From DASSCW01 sp036555005 (GTDB lineage: Bacteria > Chloroflexota > Limnocylindria > QHBO01), in contig DATBME010000037.1 in NCBI GenBank assembly GCA_036555005.1, positions 1 through 7,406 of the forward strand: 7,406 nt of DNA, read 5' to 3'. The first letter of the stretch is position 1, and each line of letters begins with the position of its first letter. Positions 1-6,658 of the stretch are shown here, piece by piece. Made by a program: the position numbers and the translations under genes. The notes beneath the pieces are model-generated. The model was given only the letters and a program-made list of their open reading frames with translations. It had not been told where the DNA came from and ran no database searches.

Positions 1-1
1 C

Positions 2-427
2 TACGCCGCCCTCGTCCGCCGCCTGACGCTGGTGGTCGGCGACCTCCACGGCGGCGAGGATCTCGCCCAGGAAACCTACCTGCGCGCCTATCGCGCCTGG
101 TCCCGCTTCGATGGCCGCGACGTGCGCGCCTGGCTCTACACGATCGGTCTGCGGCTGGCTTTCAACGAGCGCGATCGGCATCGCCGATGGGCGGGCATCC
201 TCGGCTCGCGCCCGGCGACCGAGCCGTGGGTCGACGCCCACGATCCGCAGGTCACTGACGCCCTGGCCCGCCTCGACCGCCAGCAACGCGCCGCGTTGCT
301 GCTGAACGCCGTCGACGGCTATACGCAATCGGAGATCGCCCAGATGCTCGGCGTGCCATCGGGGACGGTGGCGAGCTGGATCTCCCGCGCCAAGGCCGCC
401 ATGCGAGAGGCCCTGAAGGATGTCTGA
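2..427 (+). CDS. ECF-type RNA polymerase sigma-70 factor, 5'-truncated by the window
   Basis: This is the C-terminal 141 residues of a small sigma-70 family factor; the open frame runs in from the window edge, so the true start is upstream. Residues 1-64 of the visible part match sigma region 2, with the signature GGEDLAQETYLRAYRAWSRF followed by an RAWLYTIGLRLAFNERDRHRR core-binding and -10-recognition segment. Residues about 86-138 match region 4 (ALARLDRQQRAALLLNAVDGYTQ, then EIAQMLGVPSGTVASWISRA), the helix-turn-helix that reads the -35 element. Only a short linker separates the two regions, as expected for ECF factors, and no C-terminal SnoaL-like extension is present. The region 4.2 helix has Trp where most relatives have Arg after GTVxS, which could alter -35 preference. 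The stop overlaps the next gene by 8 nt, implying translational coupling with a membrane partner. Family assignment is firm; the regulon is unknown. Confidence 0.93.
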   Translation, partial: YAALVRRLTLVVGDLHGGEDLAQETYLRAYRAWSRFDGRDVRAWLYTIGLRLAFNERDRHRRWAGILGSRPATEPWVDAHDPQVTDALARLDRQQRAALLLNAVDGYTQSEIAQMLGVPSGTVASWISRAKAAMREALKDV

Positions 428-1514
428 CGAGCGCGACGACTTCGAGGCGAGGCTGCAGCGCCGGCTGGCGGCGACCGAAAGCCGGATTCCGGCTGCTTCC
501 TCCACTCCGGACTCGCCGGCAGTCCGCAAGCGGTGGCTGACGCCCGTGCTAATTGCGGGGTCTGCAATTGCAGTCTTATTCACGATCGTCGCGGTTCTTC
601 CGCTCCTGGGTAGCCTTCGCTCGTTGCCGCTTGGCGGCGCGTCTCCATCACCGAATCAACCGGCGCTGGTTGAAACTCGTGTCGGCGACTTCGTCCTGAC
701 GGTTTCGTCACCGCGGACGGAATGGACTACGAACGAGGCGGTCGAGGTCAGCGCCTCACTTGCGTATGTCGGCGACGAGGCGTCGATGACGATCGGACAG
801 GGCATACCACCAATTTTGTTCACGCTGGCCAAAGCGTCCGGCGAAGGACCCACGCTGGGCGGCTGGCAACTGCAGCCGTGCAAGGAGTACGTGGTCAGCG
901 CGACGGAACCGATCGTCGTGGTCTACACCAAGGGGACGGCTATTGCCGAAGGTGGGTCGTTGGTTGAAGAGGCTCCGCCCTTCGATCGCGCGTTCCTCGA
1001 CGACCCCGATCTCCACCTTCCGCCCGGCGAATGGGAGTTCACCGCTGCGACCAGCTTTGATGAGCGCGGATGCAAAAATCATTACGAGCTCACCGCAGCG
1101 ATTGTGTTGCGCGTCGTTGCGCCATCATCGGATTCGTCACCAGCGTCCATTGCGTCGCAGACGCCATCCACAGAGCCGACACCACCCATCGAGCCAACCC
1201 CTACCGTCGAGCCGACGCCGTCGCCATCGGGGCAGGCGTGCATGGACGCGATGACGGGCGGAATCCTGGGGGCCGATCCCGAGGGGCGTCCGCTCGTCCA
1301 GTTCGAGGACGGGCCACCGTTCAGGATTGACTTGTCCCATCTCGACGAGTTCATTCGGATCGAAAGCGAACCCGTGCTGACGATCTACAACCGACGCGCG
1401 GACACCATCGCGACGGAAGGAGACTTCGTCGAACTGATTGGCGGCTTCAACGCCGACGGCACCGTCTTCCATGCCTGTGGCATTTCCCGACCTCCCACCG
1501 GCGATCGACGGTGA
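420..1514 (+). CDS. Single-pass membrane protein co-encoded with the sigma factor; putative anti-sigma-like regulator
   Basis: A 364-residue protein I do not recognise as a named family. Residues 1-40 are a short charged cytoplasmic segment ending RKRW. Residues 41-63 form one hydrophobic membrane helix, and the basic flank predicts N-in orientation. About 300 residues then lie outside the membrane: a beta-rich, possibly Ig-like domain (about 84-234), a Pro/Thr/Ser linker (about 235-270) containing three xxEPTP repeats, and a second small domain (about 272-357). All four cysteines (154, 218, 274, 353) are extracytoplasmic and could pair as disulfides. The ATG start overlaps the sigma stop by 8 nt and has GAGAGG nine bases upstream. 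Gene order and topology suggest a sensor that binds the sigma factor. However, the cytoplasmic part is shorter than a normal anti-sigma domain and has no His-x3-Cys-x2-Cys motif, so the role is inference. Codon use is visibly less GC-rich than in neighbouring genes. Confidence 0.82.
   Translation: MSDERDDFEARLQRRLAATESRIPAASSTPDSPAVRKRWLTPVLIAGSAIAVLFTIVAVLPLLGSLRSLPLGGASPSPNQPALVETRVGDFVLTVSSPRTEWTTNEAVEVSASLAYVGDEASMTIGQGIPPILFTLAKASGEGPTLGGWQLQPCKEYVVSATEPIVVVYTKGTAIAEGGSLVEEAPPFDRAFLDDPDLHLPPGEWEFTAATSFDERGCKNHYELTAAIVLRVVAPSSDSSPASIASQTPSTEPTPPIEPTPTVEPTPSPSGQACMDAMTGGILGADPEGRPLVQFEDGPPFRIDLSHLDEFIRIESEPVLTIYNRRADTIATEGDFVELIGGFNADGTVFHACGISRPPTGDRR
1167..1220 (+). repeat. Three in-frame 18-bp tandem repeats encoding xxEPTP
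   Basis: Three consecutive 18-bp units encode STEPTP, PIEPTP and TVEPTP in the extracytoplasmic linker of the membrane protein. The Glu-Pro-Thr-Pro core is identical at protein level but differs at synonymous sites, so the repeat is old or under protein-level selection rather than a fresh slippage product. It probably forms an extended, stiff spacer between the two external domains, as in other cell-wall-spanning Pro/Thr linkers. Confidence 0.85.
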
Positions 1515-1540
1515 GGATGGGCCGGGCCCGCACACCTCCC

Positions 1541-1568
1541 CTGACCATCCGTGAGCCCGGCGTATGAT
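1541..1568 (+). promoter_or_regulatory. Probable hutU promoter (-35 CTGACC, 16 bp, -10 TATGAT)
   Basis: A -35-like CTGACC at 1541-1546 (4 of 6 matches to TTGACA) and a -10-like TATGAT at 1563-1568 (5 of 6 matches to TATAAT) are separated by 16 bp. The -10 box ends six bases before an in-frame GTG at 1575, which is where transcription should begin. This predicts a leaderless mRNA and fits the absence of a usable Shine-Dalgarno sequence. It also shows that hutU need not depend on the sigma gene pair upstream. Confidence 0.6.
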
Positions 1569-1574
1569 CGGAGC

Positions 1575-3251
<1,677 letters not shown>

Positions 3252-3258
3252 TCGGTGA

Positions 3259-4065
3259 TCAGGCGGCCGCCGCCACGTCGCGGCGCGTGACCAGGATCGT
3301 GCCCAGCAGCACCAGCCCGATGGTCGGCAGCAGCAGCGCCAGGTAGCGCCACGCTTCCGCGCCGTTCACCAGCGGATCGCCGCCGAAGGCCCATTCCCAG
3401 GGCGAGACGCTCTGCCACGGCTCGAGCACGTCGCTCAGCGGAAACAGGGCGGCGATGACGTAACCGAGGACGGCCACCCCGATGCCGACCGCGAGCACCA
3501 GTGGCGGCCGGGCGCGTGCCCCGGCGACCGCGTAGGCCAGCGCGCCATGCAGCGCGGCCAGCAGCCCGCAGAGCGCGATGGTCGTTAGCAGCCGGCTCAT
3601 CTCGATCGTCAGCCCGAACGCGCGGTTGGCGGCGACCTGCACGACCAAGACGGTCGCGACGGTCAGGGCGAGGGCCACCGCCGCGGCCAGCGCGCGTCCC
3701 AGGAACAGTGCTGCCCGGCTGACGGGCTGGGCCAGGAACAGCTCCAGGCGTCCGTTCGCCTCCTCGCCGGCGGTCTGGCCATTCACGAACGCCACCGTCG
3801 CGCAGGCGAGCAGGAGCGGGACGAACAGCTCGTACAGGTTGCCGCGCAGGAAGCCGGCCGGAGTCCCGAAATCCTGGAGCCCGAGGGCCTGGATCACGCC
3901 GGCCGGCAGCTGATCGATGGCCTCGCTGATGCCGGAGCTGCCGCGGAAGGCGGGCCAGACCGCGACGGTCACGGCGATGAGGGCGGCGATCCCGATGCAC
4001 CACCACAAGATTGAGCGGCGCAGCCCGCGCAGCGGCGTCGCGAAGAGGACCCAGCTCCGTTCCAT
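3259..4065 (-). CDS. ABC-2 type transporter permease subunit
   Basis: A 268-residue integral membrane protein forming the transmembrane half of an exporter driven by the ATPase encoded just upstream. Six hydrophobic segments are visible at about residues 19-38, 77-97, 119-145, 158-181, 188-209 and 240-259. After the second helix comes AGEEANGRLELFLAQPVSR, which closely follows the EGTLELLLSQPVSR pattern of ABC-2 family permeases. The long loop between helices 1 and 2 (about 39-76) is probably extracytoplasmic. Its ATG shares one base with the ATPase stop (TGATG at 4067-4063), so the two proteins are almost certainly made by coupled translation. The substrate cannot be read from the sequence; close family types move drugs, antibiotics, lipids or ions. 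Control by the divergent MarR regulator favours export of a small toxic or signalling molecule. Confidence 0.93.
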   Translation of the reverse strand: MERSWVLFATPLRGLRRSILWWCIGIAALIAVTVAVWPAFRGSSGISEAIDQLPAGVIQALGLQDFGTPAGFLRGNLYELFVPLLLACATVAFVNGQTAGEEANGRLELFLAQPVSRAALFLGRALAAAVALALTVATVLVVQVAANRAFGLTIEMSRLLTTIALCGLLAALHGALAYAVAGARARPPLVLAVGIGVAVLGYVIAALFPLSDVLEPWQSVSPWEWAFGGDPLVNGAEAWRYLALLLPTIGLVLLGTILVTRRDVAAAA

Positions 4066-4958
4066 CAGGCGGCCTCGCCGTAAAGCCCCAGGAACGCCTC
4101 CTCGAGGTCGGGCTCCTCGACCAGCATCGACGCCACCTGCTGACCGGCGAGCATCTGCAGCAGCGGCTGGATCGGCCCGGCCAGGGTCGCGCTGAAGCGG
4201 TTGCCGTCGACGGCACAGTCCTCCAGGCCGGGGACGGCCGCCAGCGCCTGCACGGGAGGCTGCTGCTCGAACCAGATCTCGATCCGCTGACGGGCGCGGG
4301 AGCGTAGCTCGTCCACGGTCCCGGTGGCCACGATGCGCCCGCTGCCCAGCACGATGACCCGGTCGGACGCGCGCTGGATCTCGCTGAGCACGTGCGACGA
4401 GAGCAGCACCGTCGCGCCGCCCGCCACCGCCTCCCTCACCAGGCCGAGGAATTCGTGCTGCATCAGGGGATCGAGGCCGCTGGTCGGCTCGTCGAGCACC
4501 AGCAGGTCGGCATGCGCGGCGAACGCCAGGAGCAGCGCGATCTTGCGGCGGTTGCCGGTCGACAGGTCGCGCAGCGGGCGTCGCAGCTCCGCGCGCAACC
4601 GATCCGCCAGCTCGTCGCGTCGGGACGCGTCGAAACCGCCACGCATGGCACCCACGGCCCGCACCAGCTCATGCCCGGTCATCCGCTCGGGCAGGCGCAG
4701 TTCACCGGGGACGTAGGCGATGCGGCGGCGAATGTCGACGCCGTGGTCGGTGACATCCATGCCGAAGGCCCGGATCCGGCCGGCCGATGGGCGCAGCAGC
4801 CCGAGCAGGCAGCGGATGGTGGTGCTCTTGCCAGCGCCGTTCGGCCCCAGAAAGCCCAGCACCTCGCCGGGCCGCACCTCGAAGTCGAGGTCGCGCACGC
4901 CCTCGACCGGACCGTAGCGCTTGGTCAGCCCTTCGACGACCACCACCTGCTCGCCCAT
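4065..4958 (-). CDS. ABC transporter ATP-binding protein (exporter type)
   Basis: The nucleotide-binding subunit that powers the permease downstream. From the chosen ATG (297 residues) it shows Walker A GPNGAGKST (about 38-46), a Q-loop region reading IAYVPGELRLPERMTG (about 80-95), signature DLSTGNRRK (about 131-139), Walker B LLVLDEPTSGLDP (about 152-164) and H-loop VLLSSHVLSE (about 184-193). A C-terminal extension ends EEPDLEEAFLGLYGEAA, typical of drug- and antibiotic-type ABC-2 exporters. The signature is LSTGN rather than LSGGQ, and the Q-loop glutamine is replaced within YVPGE; both variants occur in this subfamily. I chose ATG at 4958, preceded by a weak CAGG at 8 nt. The frame also stays open to a TTG at 5006, but that start would fall inside the palindromic operator. 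The product is probably transcribed with the permease from a promoter in the 4959-5057 gap. Confidence 0.94.
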   Translation of the reverse strand: MGEQVVVVEGLTKRYGPVEGVRDLDFEVRPGEVLGFLGPNGAGKSTTIRCLLGLLRPSAGRIRAFGMDVTDHGVDIRRRIAYVPGELRLPERMTGHELVRAVGAMRGGFDASRRDELADRLRAELRRPLRDLSTGNRRKIALLLAFAAHADLLVLDEPTSGLDPLMQHEFLGLVREAVAGGATVLLSSHVLSEIQRASDRVIVLGSGRIVATGTVDELRSRARQRIEIWFEQQPPVQALAAVPGLEDCAVDGNRFSATLAGPIQPLLQMLAGQQVASMLVEEPDLEEAFLGLYGEAA

Positions 4959-4987
4959 CTCCCGTACCTGCGCGCCCCTTGCTCGCT

Positions 4988-5007
4988 GTTGCTTTACATA
5001 TGGCAAC
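4988..5007. promoter_or_regulatory. Candidate MarR operator: GTTGC-N10-GCAAC inverted repeat
   Basis: A perfect 5-bp inverted repeat, GTTGC at 4988-4992 and GCAAC at 5003-5007, flanks an AT-rich 10-bp centre in an otherwise very GC-rich region. Its 20-bp length, roughly two helical turns, is the size normally bound by a MarR dimer. It lies between the divergent marR-like and ABC exporter genes, 50 bp upstream of the marR start and 29 bp upstream of the ATPase ATG, and overlaps the marR -35 box. Repression of both directions is inferred from this position. Confidence 0.55.
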
Positions 5008-5022
5008 TATTTCCGTCAGAAT
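4993..5022 (+). promoter_or_regulatory. Probable promoter of the MarR gene (TTTACA, 18 bp, CAGAAT)
   Basis: TTTACA at 4993-4998 matches five of six bases of the -35 consensus. CAGAAT at 5017-5022 matches four of six bases of the -10 consensus, after an 18-bp spacer. Transcription would start near 5029, leaving a leader of about 29 nt that contains the AAGGGG ribosome binding site at 5048-5053. The -35 box lies within the inverted repeat, which fits autorepression. Confidence 0.45.
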
Positions 5023-5057
5023 CATGCTCCTGCGACGGCGACGTGTAAAGGGGTGGG

Positions 5058-5498
5058 ATGACGCTCCGGGTAGGCTCGCGACGCACCATCGATGCGCTGG
5101 AACGGGTGGCGACCGCGTCGGTCGCGGTCACCGGTCGCGCCCTGGGCCAGGTCGCACCGGAGCTGACCTTCCTGCAGTGGCGGGTCCTGGTGGTGGTCGG
5201 CGGCGAGGCCGATGGGCTCCCCGTCAGCGACGTCGCGCGGCAGGTCGGCTCGAAGCTGCCGGCCATGAGCCGGCTGCTGGGCAGGCTTCGCCGGCGAGAC
5301 CTGGTCGACAGCGAGAAGGTCAGCGCCGATGCCCGCCTGACCGTGGTGCGCCTCACGCCCGCGGGGCGGGCGCTCCGCGACGACGTCATCCGCCGGCGGC
5401 GTGACCTCCTCTCGGCCGGCGCGCAGCGGGCGGGCGTTGGGCGGGCCATGGCGAGCGACCTCGAGCGGGTCGCGCTGGCCCTCGAAGGGATCTCCTGA
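5058..5498 (+). CDS. MarR-family winged helix-turn-helix transcriptional regulator
   Basis: A 146-residue DNA-binding regulator, the usual length for MarR proteins. The N-terminal helix leads into LTFLQWRVLVVVGG (about 37-49), a typical MarR helix-2 segment. The DNA-reading helix-turn-helix spans about 54-83 (LPVSDVARQVGSKLPAMSRL then LGRLRRRDLV). The beta-wing has the characteristic Asp-Arg pattern in SADARLTVVRLTPAGRAL (about 89-106). The C-terminal helix would complete the dimer interface. The ATG at 5058 is the first possible start after an in-frame TAA at 5046 and has AAGGGG 4 nt upstream. It is transcribed divergently from the ABC exporter genes with an inverted repeat between them, the common layout for a ligand-released repressor of its own gene and an efflux pump. 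The ligand is unknown. The stop is 12 nt from the convergent oxidase stop. Confidence 0.93.
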   Translation: MTLRVGSRRTIDALERVATASVAVTGRALGQVAPELTFLQWRVLVVVGGEADGLPVSDVARQVGSKLPAMSRLLGRLRRRDLVDSEKVSADARLTVVRLTPAGRALRDDVIRRRRDLLSAGAQRAGVGRAMASDLERVALALEGIS

Positions 5499-5510
5499 GC
5501 GGCAGCGCCC

Positions 5511-6623
5511 TCAGACGACCAGGTCGGGGGTGAGCTCGGCCACCCGCGGCACGCCGCTCAGCGCCAGGACGTGCTCCAGCTCGGCGACCAGGATGTCCAG
5601 CACCCGGCCGACCCCCGCCTCGCCGTCGACCGTCAGGCCCCACAGGATCGGGCGGCCGATGCCGACCGCGGTGGCACCCAGTGCCAGGGCCATCAGCACA
5701 TCGGTCCCGCGCCGGATGCCGCCGTCGAACAGGATCGGTCCCAGGTCGCCGGCCGCCTGCACGACCTCCGGCAGCGCGTCCAGGCTGGCGATGGCAGCGT
5801 CCAGCTGCCGTCCGCCGTGGTTGCTGACCTGGACCGCGGCGGCCCCGCGGGCGAACGCCTCGCGGGCATCGTCCGGATGCAGCACGCCCTTGACGATGAC
5901 CGGCAGGCCGAAGCCCGCCAGCCACTCCAGGTCCGGCCAGGTGACGCTCTCGACGAAGCTCTGTTCGGCGGCCTCATCGAGCGCGCTCTGCGCCGCCACC
6001 GCCACGTTCGGCACGTTGACGTCGAACGGCAGCTCGAAGCCGACCCGGATATCCCGTTCCCGCCGGCCCAGCCGCTGCAGGTCGACCGTCATCACGAACG
6101 CCTCGTAGCCCTCCGCCACCACCCGCTCGACCAGCGCGCGCCTGGCCCCGGCGTCGGCCAGCAGGTAGACCTGGAACCAGCGCGGCCCGCCCACTGCGGC
6201 CACCTCTGCCATGTCGGTGCTGGCGGACGTCGACAGGGTGAAGGTGATGTCGCGGGCCGCGGTGGCGCGGGCGGTGGCCAGCTCGCCGTCCGGGTGGGCC
6301 ATGCGATGCAGGGCGGTGGGGCAGGTGAACAGCGGCGTCGGCCAGCGGCGGCCCAGCACCTCGACCGTGGTGTCGGTCACCGAGGTGTCGGTCATGACCC
6401 GCGGAAGCAGGCGACGCCGCGCGAATGCGGCGCGGTTGTCATGCAGCGTCCGCTCGTCCATGGCGCCGCTCACGTAGTAGGAGAGCGCATGGGCCGATAG
6501 CCGCTCGGCAGCGGCGCGTTCGTAGTCGTGCAGGTTCAGGAGCGTCGGGTCGTCGACCTTCGGCGCCTCGAAGCCGGCCTCCGGCGCCTCGCGCGGGACG
6601 GGCAGGCCCGGCCGATCGGACAT
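5511..6623 (-). CDS. FMN-dependent alpha-hydroxy-acid oxidase/dehydrogenase (glycolate/lactate oxidase family)
   Basis: A flavoenzyme with a (beta/alpha)8 barrel that oxidises an L-2-hydroxy acid (lactate, glycolate or similar) to the 2-keto acid. By comparison with spinach glycolate oxidase the full active site is present: the YYVSGAMDERTL tyrosine (Y24 equivalent), FQVYLL (Y129), MTVDLQRLGRRERDI (D157 and R164), VIVKGV (K230) and SNHGGRQLD (H254 and R257). The FMN phosphate site follows in DGGIRRGTDVLMALALGA and IGRPILWGL. The length (370 residues) is normal, and no signal peptide or cytochrome domain is seen, so it is probably cytosolic. I choose ATG 6623 because TATGCT ends 7 nt upstream, a leaderless arrangement; ATG 6635 would add four residues but overlaps that box. 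Whether it is an oxidase, lactate 2-monooxygenase or quinone-linked dehydrogenase cannot be decided from the sequence. Confidence 0.94.
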   Translation of the reverse strand: MSDRPGLPVPREAPEAGFEAPKVDDPTLLNLHDYERAAAERLSAHALSYYVSGAMDERTLHDNRAAFARRRLLPRVMTDTSVTDTTVEVLGRRWPTPLFTCPTALHRMAHPDGELATARATAARDITFTLSTSASTDMAEVAAVGGPRWFQVYLLADAGARRALVERVVAEGYEAFVMTVDLQRLGRRERDIRVGFELPFDVNVPNVAVAAQSALDEAAEQSFVESVTWPDLEWLAGFGLPVIVKGVLHPDDAREAFARGAAAVQVSNHGGRQLDAAIASLDALPEVVQAAGDLGPILFDGGIRRGTDVLMALALGATAVGIGRPILWGLTVDGEAGVGRVLDILVAELEHVLALSGVPRVAELTPDLVV

Positions 6624-6644
6624 GCGGCCGAGCATACCGGCCGC
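6624..6644. repeat. Perfect 7-bp inverted repeat around the oxidase -10 box
   Basis: GCGGCCG at 6624-6630 and CGGCCGC at 6638-6644 are exact inverted copies separated by 7 bp. The spacer holds nearly all of the minus-strand TATGCT box, and one arm touches the oxidase start codon. The symmetry and position would suit a repressor site. CGGCCG-type words are frequent in GC-rich DNA, so chance is a real alternative. Confidence 0.4.
6631..6636 (-). promoter_or_regulatory. Probable -10 box (TATGCT) of the oxidase gene, leaderless
   Basis: Read on the minus strand, TATGCT matches the -10 consensus at positions 1, 2, 3 and 6. It ends 7 nt before ATG 6623, so transcription would start at or next to the start codon. 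No ribosome binding site precedes that ATG, and the -35 region is weak (TGGCGG at a 17-bp spacing). Confidence 0.5.
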
Positions 6645-6645
6645 G

Positions 6646-6651
6646 TAGCAT
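6646..6651 (+). promoter_or_regulatory. Probable -10 box (TAGCAT) of the SIS-domain gene, leaderless
   Basis: TAGCAT follows the TANNNT pattern, with four consensus matches including the key A2 and T6. It ends 7 nt before ATG 6659. No Shine-Dalgarno sequence is present in the seven bases between them. It lies 9 bp from the opposite-facing -10 box of the oxidase gene, so the two promoters are back to back. Confidence 0.45.
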
Positions 6652-6658
6652 CGCCGCC

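Noticed and set aside
2..427. GTG at 32 as a genuine start of the sigma factor
   Set aside because: The in-frame sequence upstream to the window edge continues sigma region 2 (YAALVRRLTL), so the gene clearly begins outside the window.
1515..1550. Possible terminator after the membrane-protein gene (GGATGG/CCATCC arms around GGGCC-G-GGCCC)
   Set aside because: The outer stem is only 6 bp with a loop of about 24 nt, the inner stem has almost no loop, and no T-run follows. The segment is better explained by the hutU promoter.
1551..1574. GTG at 1551 as the hutU start
   Set aside because: No ribosome binding site lies upstream, the region overlaps the TATGAT promoter box, and the extra eight residues are not family-like.
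4959..5006. TTG start at 5006 extending the ATPase by 16 residues
   Set aside because: The added residues are not part of the ABC fold, and the start codon would fall inside the inverted repeat; ATG 4958 begins just before the conserved first strand.
5571..6500. Plus-strand open frame of 309 codons antisense to the oxidase
   Set aside because: The opposite strand encodes a complete flavoenzyme with every catalytic residue; this frame is low-complexity Arg/Gln/His/Gly-rich.
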